Source: Temnothorax longispinosus (taxonomy: Eukaryota > Arthropoda > Insecta > Hymenoptera > Formicidae). From it: a stretch of DNA of 64,000 bases. The notes below the pieces were generated by a model. The model was not told where the DNA came from. It made no database searches and saw nothing but the letters and a program-made list of their open reading frames with translations. The stretch lies in contig NC_092368.1 of NCBI RefSeq assembly GCF_030848805.1, forward strand, positions 12,516,856 through 12,580,855. Reading direction: 5' to 3'. The translations under genes were made by a program, and so were the position numbers. Below, piece by piece: positions 33,564 through 45,029 of the stretch. The stretch's first letter is position 1; each line of letters opens with the position of its first letter.

Positions 33564-33939
33564 TACGTTCATGATCGGAAAATGATTCAAAGTTGAATTT
33601 ATTATTAAAATTACACGATTTTAATAAGCTGCGATAAAAACAAAACTTTTACGAACTAAACTAATTAACTCGTTTTATTTGCAAAAAAATAATTATTATC
33701 TTAAAATCATATTTCTAAAGTCATGATTAAAGATTTATTAACAGTATTTAAACCAAAATTCTTTATATTTTTATAAACTAAAATATTATAATATTATAAA
33801 TAAATAATTAGTTATTATAATAATAAGTATCTTTATTAATTTCAAATTATTTGTTGCATCATTATTATAACTTTATTACTAGTTTATTTATTCAAAATTA
33901 ATTTTGCATTCATTTAAAATAAAATTAATCTATGAAATA

Positions 33940-34152
33940 TACCTTCATTTTCTTCCTCATTCGATTCAAGTAATATATATCGCTCACGAACGGGGGCAGT
34001 TGTACTCCTTCGACCCAAGTAAACTCGTACTTTTCGTCAACTTCTTTCCAGCCATTCTCAATCGGAGACAAATTTGTCATATGCTGCAAATAAGCATTTC
34101 TCCAAATGGTTGCGATGTGTGACGCTCTCAAAAGTTGTATTTGATGCGTCAT
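33940..34152 (-). pseudogene. Internal exon of nuclease-like protein, element B
   Basis: LRASHIATIWRNAYLQHMTN, then GWKEVDEKYEFTWVEGVQLP parallels LRTTYIANIWAHAHLRVPTA and GWEEKEGKYLFKWFEGEQLP of copy A (10047-11070). A donor follows RMRKKMK near 33940. The nuclease core is missing. Confidence 0.7.
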
Positions 34153-34384
34153 CTATACCTCCATGTCAATCCGAATTAAAGCAACAACTTTTGAGAGCGT
34201 CATGCATCGCAACCATTATTAATAAATCTTTAATCATGACTTTAGAAATATGATTTTAAGATAATAATTATTTTTTTGCAAATAAAACGAGTTAATTAGT
34301 TTAATTCGTAAAAGTTTTGTTTTTATCGCAGCTTATTAAAATCGTGTAATTTTAATAATAAATTCAACTTTGAATCATTTTCAG

Positions 34385-34518
34385 ATCATGAACATACTCA
34401 ATCAAAGGAAATCAAAGAAGAATCCGATGACGATACCGACAATACCAAGCTCACCGATGATGAAAATGAAAGTTCATCAGAAATTGAAAGTTTGATTACA
34501 GATTATCCAGATAAATAA
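34385..34518 (+). pseudogene. Acidic-tail exon of element B, right-arm copy (orphan)
   Basis: This is the inverted duplicate of 32147-32270 plus 33566-33585, with an intact acceptor TTTTCAG and stop. No upstream + strand coding sequence exists, so it is a by-product of the fold-back structure. Confidence 0.65.
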
Positions 34519-35938
34519 ATTAATAATTTTAATAATTAAAGTTAATTGATTTTTTATAAGCGTATACTTTATTCATAATGTTGACAACTTTAAAATATAG
34601 TTTTATTTTTAAATTACTTTATTTCTGATTATTACATAATTAATTACACATCATTCCACTACTAATAAGCACGAAATCGTTTACGTTTCTCCTTTTGGAC
34701 AAGTAAAATCTTTTTCAATGAGTAATGCGTTAATAATATTACAGATACGGCGGGCAACGAGCTACCGGCGCGCTCGTGCAGACGACTTTAAAGGGGGTGC
34801 CAGACCAATTTTCCAGCCAGTACAAGTAGCCAGACTTATTTTTTTATAATTTTATATATTTAAACTACCATCTTGACAAGTTACAGCTCTAATCAAATGA
34901 TTCTACAAATCGACTTTTTACAACGACTTTGAGAGGATGCCAGACTCATTTTCCAGTGTCAGTTGCATGCCAGACTCTACTAAAACATTTCTTTATACAA
35001 AAAACAATAAATATATAAAAGCTCAGCACTAATCAAATTCTTCCAACATAAGTGTTTTTTCGACAAGATCAAAGGCGCCGCAACGCCCATTCCAGCGAGA
35101 CAGCGCAGCCAGACTCTGCATTTCATCAACAACACTATTAAAACAAGAGAAATTACTTTGTTCTAAGACTAATAAAAAATCGCTGACACTTTTGTGTCGC
35201 TACCTCTCGGACAAGGAAATATGAGAAAAGTAAAAAAGTCCTATACTAACGACGGAAGGCGCGCGGCGCGAGCGGCAACGCGGGCTCGCGCGGCGAAAGG
35301 GTTCGGTTCGCGCCCGCTACGCGGCGCATCGCCGGTATATTCTCGCGTGATTAAGATTCAACATCGACCCCTATATCTAGGGCAGCTCGGCAGGGTTTCT
35401 ACAGCGTTCTCAAGTTTGCTCGTGGCGGACAGCTGACCGCCATAGCCTATAACAGCAACTTATGTTTTTGCCATGACTGCAACAGACGTCTCGTTTTTTA
35501 TCCATCAGCCATATTTTTATTTTTTGCTCTCTAAATTTCCTATACTTTCTTGAAATCTTTTGCATATTATGACTATATCCTAGCCGTGCAAGATTAGTAT
35601 GGTATTTACTTTGTTCGTGTATACTTGTATTTTCGAAAAAAATTTTCTGCGTGTAACGATTCAAACCGATAGAAACCGATTGAAATTACATCTTTGAATA
35701 CCAATCCGTTTCAATCGTTTTCAATCAGTGTAATCGTTATAAAATCATAACAATTCAAATCGATAGAATTCGATTGAAATTACATCCTTGAATACCAATC
35801 CGTTTCAATCGTTTTCAGTCGGTGTAATCGTTATAAATCCGTGATTTCCGGATCAAGAATCCAGATTCATGCGGATTCAAAATTTTTAATCGGATTCAAT
35901 CGGTCATTTTTAGCAGGGAGCCTTTAGAAGGGCCGAAC

Positions 35939-36235
35939 TGTAAGAAACGTTAAAATAGTCACGTTGGCACCGTAGCTGGCAAACCTGCGGAAACTTCAAG
36001 AGAAGACATCACGCCGGACACGCGTGATCAGAGCCGAACACGGAGCTCGTTGCTCCGAATGTAACGGGCGGGCAGACGATCGTAAGCCGCGGAACGTGAA
36101 GGTAGACCGTCTCCGGTTGCGTGCTGCGGTGCCTACCGTATTAAATCGAGTGTAACGAAACTTAAATAAACTGTATTCTATATTCTTAAACTGAAACCTA
36201 ATTATCCTGACATCATCCCGAGTTGACTCATTACA
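35939..36235 (+). repeat. 3' LTR of the gypsy element
   Basis: It starts TGTAAGAAACGTTAAAATAG and ends GACTCATTACA. The first ~130 bp match 27375-27507 with few differences (TGTAAGATACGTTAAGATAG there). An AATAAAC near 36167 may serve polyadenylation. Confidence 0.85.
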
Positions 36236-36239
36236 ATAA

Positions 36240-37337
36240 TATCGCGTATTTTCCAATACCTTACGATCATATCTCCGCAACTTCTTAACAAAAATATTAA
36301 GTATTATATCCCACATAGCACGTAATATTACATAAATATTGCAGTAATATTGCAATATAGTCGAAATATTACGTATTACAATAAAATATTACAGAATAAT
36401 TACTGATATATTAACATTTATAAATAATATTGAAATATTACAGTAAGTTGATGTAATATATTGTTGGAATATAATAAAAATATTATTTAAATTAAAATAG
36501 AAACTTGCACATTGTTTCCTCATCATTACAGATCGCTACCATTGCTCCTATTTTATTTCGCTCACAAAGCTCCTGTTATGAGAAAGCTTGTATCTTATTT
36601 GATGCATAATTATTAGTATTTATTAATTTGGCTTCCTCATAAAGAAATAATGTGCAAGTTTCTAATTTGCACACTTTTTTAAATTTTAAATTTAACCTTT
36701 TCTTATAAATTGATAAAGGGTCAGCATAGTACCACAAAGTGGGGTTTTACAATTGACGCAATGTCAAATCGATGTTGACTTTGGGAGTTCAAGCTACATA
36801 TGGTCCATATATGAACTTCGTTGTAGACCTTTGATCGCGTATAAAGCTGAATCTTTTTTTTTTTTTAACGCGGGGAATAAAGCTGGATCTAATCAACCAA
36901 ATCTTAAAGAATTATATATAAAATAGGGGTAGAAAAGACTGAAGAATATAATAGAATTAAAAATAATCCGATATCTCCAAATTGGCGGAAGTTAAAGCTG
37001 CCACAGACATTTCTCAAAAAATTATATATCTTTGATCGCGTATATAGCTGGGTCTAATCAACCAAATCTTAAAGTATTATATATGAAATAGGGGTAGAAA
37101 AGACTGAAGAATATAACAGAATTAGAAATAACCTAATATCACAAAATTTGCGGAAGTTAGAGCAGCCATGGACATTTTTCAAAAAATTCAAAATTTTATA
37201 AAGAAAGAACCCCTTTACCTTGGTCACCGCCAAATTTAATACCAACTTTCCTTTAATAATAGTCTACATTTAAAAAAAATTGAGCCCGATATCTCAAAAT
37301 TTGCGAAAGTTAGAGCAACCACGCACACGCACACACA

Positions 37338-37380
<43 letters not shown>

Positions 37381-38149
37381 ACGCACACGCACACGCACAC
37401 GGACACGGACATTTTTTTAACGCAATTTTTTGACGTTTTAGAATTAACACTTTGAACATATTAGCATCAAAAACTCAAAAAACAATTTTTTTGTTTTTTT
37501 TTCTACCCTTATTTCTACCCCTATCATATATAATACTTTTAAATTTGATTGATTAGACCCGACTTTATACGCAATCAAAGGTTCATGTACAAAATTTAAG
37601 ACAACAAAGCTTTCTCTATGAGGAAGCAAAATATTATTTTACTAAAATTTTATTAAAATATTATTAAAGTTAATTTATACATGTTGGTTTATTAGTAAGA
37701 TACAATTGTATGTAATATTGGCACAATAATAAATTTATCTTTGTACGGAATTTTATAAGCTTAAATATACTTGTAAAAAAAAGTTGCACAAAATACACAC
37801 TAAGACTTGACAAACTCCAGACTTATTTTATATGTTAATTATTGCAAAATCAACAAACAATTAATTGCTTTGACAGTTGTTAACTATTGAAGAAACTTCA
37901 AACTTTTTTTTACAAGGCAACCCTATCTCCCCTATTTATTTATTCTACTAAAGGTAAAGTTTTAAACTTTACCTGGTGTCTCGAAGATCCCAGTGTTATA
38001 TAACTATATATCTAGAGTTCTAAGAAAAATTTTATAAGTGGTACTTAGTTTTATAACTTTTTATAATTATAACTTTTAGTTCGTAACAATATTATGGATT
38101 GTGTTAACAATATCAATATTATTTTGATATTGTATGTAACCATACTATT
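36240..38149. repeat. AATATT-motif element(s), repeated segments and (CA)n
   Basis: At 36310 a terminus-like CCCACATAGCACGTAATATT is followed by many AATATT/TGCAATATT units to about 36480, and AATATT-rich DNA returns at 37640-37740 and 38090-38130. A segment TTTGATCGCGTATA...GAAATAGGGGTAGAAAAGACTG occurs at about 36830 and 37020 and inverted at 37500-37590. A (CA)n microsatellite fills 37318-37406. No genes. Confidence 0.5.
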
Positions 38150-39544
38150 GTTGTGCCGCGCCTGGGGTTTGCAGGGTCGGCACGGGATTCTTTAGGATCC
38201 GCCGGGAGGATGGAAGAACACTAGCCAGACTCTTGTTTAAATAATCCTATAATAAACTTGCTGTTATAATGATACAGATGTGTTGTTACTACACTGCCCT
38301 GACTTGCGGGCTTTTACACTAGAGTTGATAACGTTCGGTCGCACGCGATATCACCTCTCGGTTAAGGCTGCCCTGACTTGCGGGCGTTCGTGTAATCGAC
38401 TACATTCGGTTGCGCGTGATCTAGCCTTTCGTTCCGGACTGCCCGCCGCTTCTCGGAAGGGCGGGCTTTTATCTCTCGCGCGTTAGCTTCCGCGGTGCTG
38501 ACTCGGCTGTCAGCGCTTTTGCTTCCGGGCGAGTTAGTACAGGGAAATTAAACAAAAAAATGTCAAATCTGCGGAATAATTTACATGTAGCTAAATTTTT
38601 GCATGAACCTTTATTTCGTCGTTAAAAACAATATGTGAAAAGTCCCCATCGATGTGACCCCTGCTAAAAATTTTACAGAGGGTCAAAGGTAAAGAAAAAC
38701 AGTTTTTCGCGAATATTTCTTTATTCATTAGTCCTACGGCAAAAATAGTTATTACAAAATTTGTAGCTTATAAAATTCTCTACAAAAAATGTTCTATAAG
38801 TTTTTTTGTACAAGCAATACTTTTCACGTAATAAATTTTGCAAGATATGCGCTGCGCGGTAAATTTACGGAGCGCGCTGACAGACGTCAAATAAATTGAA
38901 GCGTCGCACGCGCGCACAAAAAATGTCATATCTTTTGAACGAATCATCGTACAAAAATGATCGAAGAATCGTTGAAAAGCAGAAACTTTCAGCTTTTTAA
39001 TGCAATTTGGTTCGTTATTCTATGATAATTTTTGAAAATTCTACGATGGTTTAAACAAATTGTTACATGCATTTTTTGCCTTTTTTTTATAAAATCAGCC
39101 ACAAGTAGGTTCCAAATTGTTTAAAAAAAAAACGCCAGCAGGATATTACAGTATATACTTCATACTTTGACCCTACCAGAGAAAAAAAATTACAAAAATT
39201 TTTTGCTTTAAAATCAAGCTATTGACATTTTCAGTAATTTTTAAAATTTTTGATGAAACGTTAAAATTAAAATCGTCATAACTTGGCGAAAAACTGAGCT
39301 AGAAAATTTTTTTAAAAAGCAATCGAAAGCTTGAAATGTCTACTTTTAGGTCCTACATTGCAATATTCCTCATTTTCTTGCATTTTTATTTATTTATGTA
39401 AATATACGAGTTGTCGCAAAAAATCTTATTTAAACAAAGGACTATATATTTACTTATAGTAGTTTTGTATAAAAATTTACGTTTCTCGGGGATAATGCAC
39501 TGTTTTCCACACCACCTCGGAAGTACAGTGCTAAGCGCGTTTTT

Positions 39545-39830
39545 TTCTACGTGATGTCCCCATTAGGTCTAATCCACTGTTTTTTTGAGAGGAATAAAGC
39601 AAATCAATTTCTATGGCTTCCGCCAAGAAATCTGGAGATTCGTCTTCGTAGCTGACATAGCATTTTTCGATTATATTAGGTGCTGCGTTAAGGCAAGTCT
39701 GGCCATGGCAATGTCTACATACTGCTGAACATTTTAAACCCATTTTTCTGCAGCCACAGTTGAATCCGCAATTTTTCGAGCAGTTGAAAAAAATGGAGTT
39801 TAACAGAGTGTCCGAAGCAGGTGGTAGCAA
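39545..39830 (-). pseudogene. CXC-domain exon, left-arm copy
   Basis: On the - strand the frame encodes NCSKNCGFNCGCRKMGLKCS then CRHCHGQTCLN, a tesmin/TSO1-type CXC cysteine motif, followed by an acidic tail that loses similarity near a shifted end. It is the inverted duplicate of the + strand copy at 40027-40331. Confidence 0.7.
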
Positions 39831-40331
39831 AGATATATTTAGGTATTATTGTTTTGCTAAATCAACGCGGCTTACTAAGGCAGTGAAATTATCTACTCTT
39901 CCACCAACATCTAGTGCTGCTCAACAGCATTTGTATCGGGTGTACTATCAAGTGCAAACATGGCTCGGGAACGATCTCAATCCTGAAGATTGGTTAGGAT
40001 AAGGAGGAATAATATTTTGGAGCCGATTCCATCTCTGCTACCACCTGCTCCGGACACTCTATTAAACTCCATTTTTTGCAACTGCTCAAAAAGTTGCGGA
40101 TTTAACTGTGGCTGCAGAAAAATGGGTTTAAAATGTTCAGCAGTGTGTGGACATTGCCATGGCCAGTCTTGCCTTAACACAGCACCTGATGCAATCGAAG
40201 ATTGCTATATCGACAGCTACGAAGACAAACCTGCAGATTTCTTGGCGGAAGCCATGGAAATTGAAGAAGTTGACGCGGAAATTATGGATATCGAGCCAAC
40301 GGAGGGAATTGAAGAAGAAGCAGAGACTTAA
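39831..40331 (+). pseudogene. C-terminal part of XPG/CXC element protein
   Basis: Frame 1 (39831-40002) has LSTLPPTSSAAQQHLYRVYY and QTWLGNDLNPEDW, aligning in position with the LHQHLLRTTYIANIW...DFGW block of copy A. A frameshift near 40000 leads to the CXC domain NCSKSCGFNCGCRKMGLKCS, CGHCHGQSCLN and an acidic tail ending EEEAET-stop. Cysteine spacing C-x-C-x3-C-x3-C-x-C-x6-C suggests zinc and DNA binding. The nuclease core is deleted. Confidence 0.75.
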
Positions 40332-42065
40332 TAGCAAAATGTGTGTTTTTTCACGTTTGCAAAAGAATGTTTACCATGGAAATTGATTTGTTTCATTTCT
40401 CTTAGAAAAACAGTGGATTAGGCCTAATGGGGACACCACGTTAAAAAAAAAACGCGCTTAGCACTGTCCGAGGTGGTGTGGAAAACAGTGCATTATCCCC
40501 GAGAAACGTAAATTTTTATACAAAACTATTATAAGTAAATATATAGTCCTTTGTTTAAATAAGATTTTTTGCGACAACTCGTATATTTACATAAATAAAT
40601 AAAAATGCAAGAAAATGAGGAATATTGCAATGTAGGACCTAAAAGTAGACATTTCAAGCTTTCGATTGCTTTTTAAAAAAATTTTCTAGCTCAGTTTTTC
40701 GCCAAGTTATGACGATTTTAATTTTAACGTTTCATCAAAAATTTTAAAAATTACTGAAAATGTCAATAGCTTGATTTTAAAGCAAAAAATTTTTGTAATT
40801 TTTTTTCTCTGGTAGGGTCAAAGTATGAAGTATATACTGTAATATCCTGCTGGCGTTTTTTTTTTAAACAATTTGGAACCTACTTGTGGCTGATTTTATA
40901 AAAAAAAGGCAAAAAATGCATGTAACAATTTGTTTAAACCATCGTAGAATTTTCAAAAATTATCATAGAATAACGAACCAAATTGCATTAAAAAGCTGAA
41001 AATTTCTGCTTTTCAACGATTCTTCGATCATTTTTGTACGATGATTCGTTCAAAAGATATGACATTTTTTGTGCGCGCGTGCGACGCTTCAATTTATTTG
41101 ACGTCTGTCAGCGCGCTCCGTAAATTTACCGCGCAGCGCATATCTTGCAAAATTTATTACGTGAAAAGTATTGCTTGTACAAAAAAACTTATAGAACATT
41201 TTTTGTAGAGAATTTTATAAGCTACAAATTTTGTAATAACTATTTTTGCCGTAGGACTAATGAATAAAGAAATATTCGCGAAAAACTGTTTTTCTTTACC
41301 TTTGACCCTCTGTAAAATTTTTAGCAGGGGTCACATCGATAGGGACTTTTCACATATTGTTTTTAACGACGAAATAAAGGTCCATGCAAAAATTTAGCTA
41401 CATGCGAATTATTCCGCAGAAAAATCCTAATTTCCCTGTACTAAGTGACCTGTGTCACTTGCGAAACCCGGAATGCCACCTCAGTGAGTTTGGCAAGATC
41501 CGGAAGCAACGCTGACAGCTAAGTGTCGCAATTCGGGATTGTTGACCTTCGCGGCACAACATTATTAAGAATAACAATAAAATTTAATAAAATTTATTAA
41601 AATTGTTTAATTTCCATACAGCGCAGATGTTTGCAGTAACGTTTGTAGCAACGTTACAATATTATCCTTGGCGGAAAAAATTCTTCTCAACTTTTTATGC
41701 AACAACTACGCCAAACTACAACCAATAACAAAAAAAAATACGCGGAAACTACAAGTAAAGTAAAGATACTACGGCTGTACTTCCGAAAACGTCCATGCTC
41801 AGATTTAGGTGAAACTTTGTGAATAGGTTCCTTTTAGATAGAAAACACATATACCAAAAGGATTTTTTGCGACTCCAAAGTTTAGCAACTTTTTTAACAT
41901 TTTTAACTTACTGTCTCCGCACATACATTTTCCACGCGAAACAAACCAAAACAGCTCTCAAGTAATGTAAACAACTATAAAATCATACACAAAGTACAAA
42001 TATATTAGTTTATATACTCTGCTTTACCGAAAAAAGTGGAGCCCCCCGCAGGGAGGCGGAACCTA

Positions 42066-43111
42066 CCCTTACAAAAAATATTACTAGCTGGTTAGTAATA
42101 AATACTTATTTTGTGTATTAATAACACTAAAATTAAGTATTTATTAGTACTTGAATCACTGTGATCCAAGTATTGCACAGTATTTTATTACTGGCCAGTA
42201 ATTTATGAAAGTAGTATTTAATACAGGACGAGTATTGAATACTTAGTATTAAATTTCTGATGAGAAAGCATTTAATACTAGGTGATAAATACTTGTGTAA
42301 TAAATACTTGTGTTGAATTATTGATGAGTATTTTAATGTTAGTACTGAAGTACTGGACCGAGGATTCCATGTGTAATACACATTGGCCAGTATTTTAATG
42401 TTAATACTCAAGTACTGAACTGAATATTTCATGTGAAATTTATCACTGACCAGTACTACAATTTGTATAGAAACATTATAATGGGTAATTCCTGATAATA
42501 TTAAGGAAGAGAGATAAAAGTAATGCACAAATACATTTTATATAAAGGTCTGTACTAATTCGTCGTGATAAAAGTGTACAAGTTTTGAAATAGTATTGCG
42601 GATATTATTCTTATATCCAATTCAAAATTTTATTACTTTTTTTAAACTGAATTTGTTTCTTAAGATGATTTTTGAAAAATTATATATTTGCGCTGGTTAT
42701 GACACATGTAGACTATATATAACACTTACATCAAATTAAGAAGTAGTCTACCACGTAAGGCAGTTGGCTCACGATCCAGAGGTCCCGAGTTCGAATCCCA
42801 CCAAGGTAAGTGTGTTTTTCAAATACGAGAAAATATTTATAATTATAGACTGCATCTTAAAAAACAAATTTAGTTATAAAATAGTAATTGAATTTTGAAA
42901 AAAATAATTTTTTTTATACCGGGTAAATATCAGAAATCAAAATATCGGTGAGTAATTCAATACTAAGCACCAGTAGTTCTGTGTATAGTATTAATCACTA
43001 CCTATAATATTTATCACTACCAGTATTTTTCCAGTATTTCCCAAATAAATATTGACAGTATTAAATCACTGAGATTTTTAGTATTTAGTCAGTAATACTT
43101 TTCTGTAAGGG
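42066..43111. mobile_element. MITE with CCCTTACA ends and AGTATT arrays
   Basis: Ends are CCCTTACAAAAAATATTACT / AGTAATACTTTTCTGTAAGGG over about 20 bp. The interior is filled with AGTATT, AGTACT and AATACT units (42100-42470, 42950-43100). At 42745-42815 there is a tRNA-like patch containing CCCGAGTTCGAATCCCACC, a good pol III B-box, without a proper A-box distance. No gene. Confidence 0.6.
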
Positions 43112-43114
43112 ACT

Positions 43115-43440
43115 GCCTCCACGCATACACTGTCCACGCGAACCGAGGTTCACGCACACCCCCCCCGTGCTTTCGGGGGAGGTGCGGTAGTTCCGAAATA
43201 ATTCACGCATATACTTTCCACGCGAACCGAGGTTCACGCACACCTCCCCCCGTGCTTTCGGGGGAGGTGTGGTAGTCCCGAAATAGTTCACGCATACACT
43301 TTCCACGCGAACCGAGGTTCACGCACACCCCCCCCCCCGTGCTTTCGGGGGAGGTGCGGTAGTCCCGAAATAGTTCACGCATACACTTTCCACGCGAACC
43401 GAGGTTCACCCACACCCCCCCCTGCTTTCGGGCCGGGCCG
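43115..43440. repeat. Tandem array of four ~87-bp units
   Basis: Units start CACGCATACACTTTCCACGC at about 43119, 43203, 43289 and 43376. Each contains CGAACCGAGGTTCACGCA, a poly-C run of variable length and CGTGCTTTCGGGGGAGGTG. Long open frames across it are artefacts of the 87-bp (29-codon) period. Related CACGCATACACTTTTCC occurs at 467-486. Confidence 0.8.
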
Positions 43441-43778
43441 GGCCAAGTATGCGTGAACTATTTCGGGACTTTAGTCAGGAAATTAGAGAATATATAATGT
43501 TTCATAATATATATATAATTTTTTTATTTGTTTTGTATATAAACTAATATATTTGTATTTTGTGTATGATTTTATGGTTGTTTACATTACTTGAGAGCTG
43601 TTTTAATTTGTTTCGCGTGGAAAATGTATGTGCGGAGGCAGTAAGTTAAAAATGTTAAAAAAGTTGTTAAACTTTGGAGTCGCAAAAAATCCTTTTAGTA
43701 TATGTGTTTTCTATCTAAAAGGAACCTATTCACAAAGTTTTATCTAAATCTGAGCATGGACGTTTTCGGAAGTTTCGC

Positions 43779-44910
43779 CCCTAGATTAGTAGAGAGAGGC
43801 GAACTTTACCCTCACTTTGCTGCCGTCGCCATCTTGTGCTCGTATACCCGTACGATATTAATCTACTACGACGACTAGGATTGTTACTACGTTTACGCGA
43901 GCGTTACTTCTGTAGTAACCCAGATAGCACAGTAAATTCCTAAAATATTCCTAAAGTTTTCTTCTTTCCTGAACTGTGATTCTTTAAGAATTCATAAAAG
44001 TATACTTTAAGAATGATTTAGGAAGTTACATGCACCATAATTCTAGTTCCCGAAAACTTTTTAGAGTATTCATTTCGAATTATTTTCTATCAACAAAATG
44101 TATAAATTTATGCATTCAAGAGGATTATCGTTTAAGAACAGAGAGAGGATTAAAGGTGCGTTCGGAGAGACGCTATTAACGCTAATAGCGTCATTCTATC
44201 CTTTCCAGCAAACACAGATATATAACGATTATATTGCCACTATATAACAAAAAGTAACAGATACGAGTAACAGATACGAGTAACAGATATAACAAAAAGT
44301 AACAGATATCCGAGGGCGGAGGTCAGAAAATGCAAGGCAGGCACGTGCAAGCAGGTGAAAGCAAGCAAGCAAGCAATAGTCGAGAGGAGGCGAGAGGTCG
44401 TGGTCATGCGGCCGGGCGATCCTCCAGATCCCTTTTCGTGTGCCGTAAGACGGCTTGATGAGGTGTGTGTGTGTGTGTGTGCCATAAGACGGCTTGACTG
44501 TGAGTGCCCGGCGCGGGCCTGGAAAATGTCGCCGCGGGCGAGTAGTTGGTCCCTTTTCGGGGGGAGTGGATGCCGTCGGCGGATGGGCGATGGCAGCACC
44601 GACAGGTGAGTCGCATAATTCTACTGCTCGCGATCTGCCGACGTTTCACGCAAAATTACTGTGAAAACGATAACTAAACTAATGATAATTTTAACGATTA
44701 TTTACAACTATATACAAGGCGATACGCCGAACATAATTAAATTAAATTAAAAACCTTTTCTGGAATTAGTTTGTGCAAAAGACATACATGTTTTTGCGTA
44801 GGAAAGGGACAAATATAAATATTTAATAATCATTTTATTAGAAATATTATTGCAAATTTTTTTCAAAGTATACATATATGTACCATTTGCTTATAAAATT
44901 CAATTAATTA
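43779..44910. other. Mixed repeats; CCCAGATAGCAC and AGGTGCGTTCGG termini
   Basis: At 43919 CCCAGATAGCACAGTAA resembles the terminus at 36310 and is followed by ATTCCTAAA/AAGAAT units to about 44040. At 44154 AGGTGCGTTCGGAGAGACGC begins a second terminus, followed by a short palindrome GACGCTATTAACGCTAATAGCGTC. A GC-rich patch 44330-44610 with (GT)n at 44463-44480 has open frames on both strands but no recognisable protein. Confidence 0.4.
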
Positions 44911-45029
44911 CGAGGGTTGTTCAATAAGTCCTTAGAAAATCTAAAAGAAGATTGTTAAAAAATAAAAAAAATCGAACCAAAATAACTTGTTTTTCTATCT
45001 TTTTCTAAGGACTTATTGAACGACCCTCG
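44911..45029. mobile_element. mariner-type MITE, TA duplication
   Basis: TA lies at 44909-44910 and 45030-45031. Ends CGAGGGTTGTTCAATAAGTC / GACTTATTGAACGACCCTCG pair, extending about 30 bp with one mismatch. 119 bp, A/T-rich centre, no gene. A GAGGTCGTTCAAAAAGTACG half-terminus at 17778 looks like another relic. Confidence 0.85.

Larger units (their letters stand above)
31448..35216. mobile_element. XPG-nuclease element derivative B, long fold-back
   Basis: The left end TAGTCCGGGAGGTAAGTAGCG resembles that of copy A. The arm 31450-32270 plus 33564-33740 pairs with 34215-35214 at high identity. Arms contain six AGTCTGGCA-type units and TTTGATTAG units as subterminal repeats. Unique centre sequence at 33740-34215 holds one exon of the nuclease-like protein. 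A right-end duplication was not found. Confidence 0.7.
29791..35915. mobile_element. 6.1-kb element with AATCGG arrays, 7-bp duplication GGGAGCC
   Basis: GGGAGCC lies at 29784-29790 and 35916-35922. Ends are CTGCTGAAAATGACCGATT and the inverse of TGCTAAAAATGACCGATT. The outer 600 bp on the left (29800-30400, 31080-31260) and 250 bp on the right (35650-35900) are degenerate repeats dominated by AATCGG/CCGATT and GATTGAATCC. No gene of its own is visible; the middle is occupied by two further insertions. Confidence 0.7.
27375..36235 (+). mobile_element. Ty3/gypsy LTR retrotransposon with nested insertions
   Basis: ATAA lies at 27371-27374 and 36236-36239. The 3' LTR is 35939-36235 (TGTAAGAAACG ... 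CTCATTACA, 297 bp). The 5' LTR is cut to its first ~130 bp (27375-27507), after which gag sequence follows directly, so the rest of the LTR and the leader are deleted. Order is gag, RNase H, integrase; protease and most of the reverse transcriptase are missing. No env-like gene was seen. From 29636 to 35922 the element is filled by later insertions, after which its 3' end resumes. Confidence 0.85.
38535..41443. mobile_element. XPG/CXC-type element derivative C, fold-back, duplication AGT
   Basis: AGT lies at 38532-38534 and 41444-41446. Ends are TAGTACAGGGAAATTA / TAATTTCCCTGTACTA. Arms of about 1.3 kb (38535-39830 and 40020-41443) are very similar inverted copies. The only unique DNA is about 190 bp in the middle. 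Each arm includes the CXC-domain exon, so the whole 3' end of the parent element is present twice in opposite orientation. Confidence 0.85.
38150..41560. mobile_element. Element with GTTGTGCCGCG ends, 3-bp duplication ATT, split by element C
   Basis: ATT lies at 38147-38149 and 41561-41563. Ends GTTGTGCCGCG / CGCGGCACAAC are perfect. The left part contains two ~75-bp tandem units (CTGCCCTGACTTGCGGGC). CTGTCAGCG...GCTTCCGG also pairs with CCGGAAGCAACGCTGACAG on the other side. It is interrupted by 38535-41443. GC-rich, non-coding; an LTR is an alternative reading. Confidence 0.55.
41768..43778. mobile_element. Long inverted-repeat element split by a MITE
   Basis: 41775-42016 pairs with 43510-43775 (ACTTCCGAAAACGTCCATGC ... 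GCATGGACGTTTTCGGAAGT). The subterminal TGAAACTTTGTGAATAGG...TTTTAGATAG block resembles TGAAACTTTGTAAACAGAC...TTTTAGGGTAC in the 58.9-kb and 47.0-kb elements, suggesting kinship. The middle was invaded by 42066-43111, and a tandem repeat occupies 43115-43440. Confidence 0.6.

Noticed and set aside
42745..42815. Functional tRNA gene
   Set aside because: The T-arm is good but the A-box to B-box distance and acceptor stem do not fit a cloverleaf.
43085..43415. Gly/Arg-rich open frames on the - strand
   Set aside because: Created by an 87-bp tandem repeat (29 codons), no domain, frames shift with the poly-C length.
44240..44649. Open frames on both strands around a (GT)n microsatellite
   Set aside because: His-Thr repeats come from the microsatellite; no recognisable protein, no splice context.
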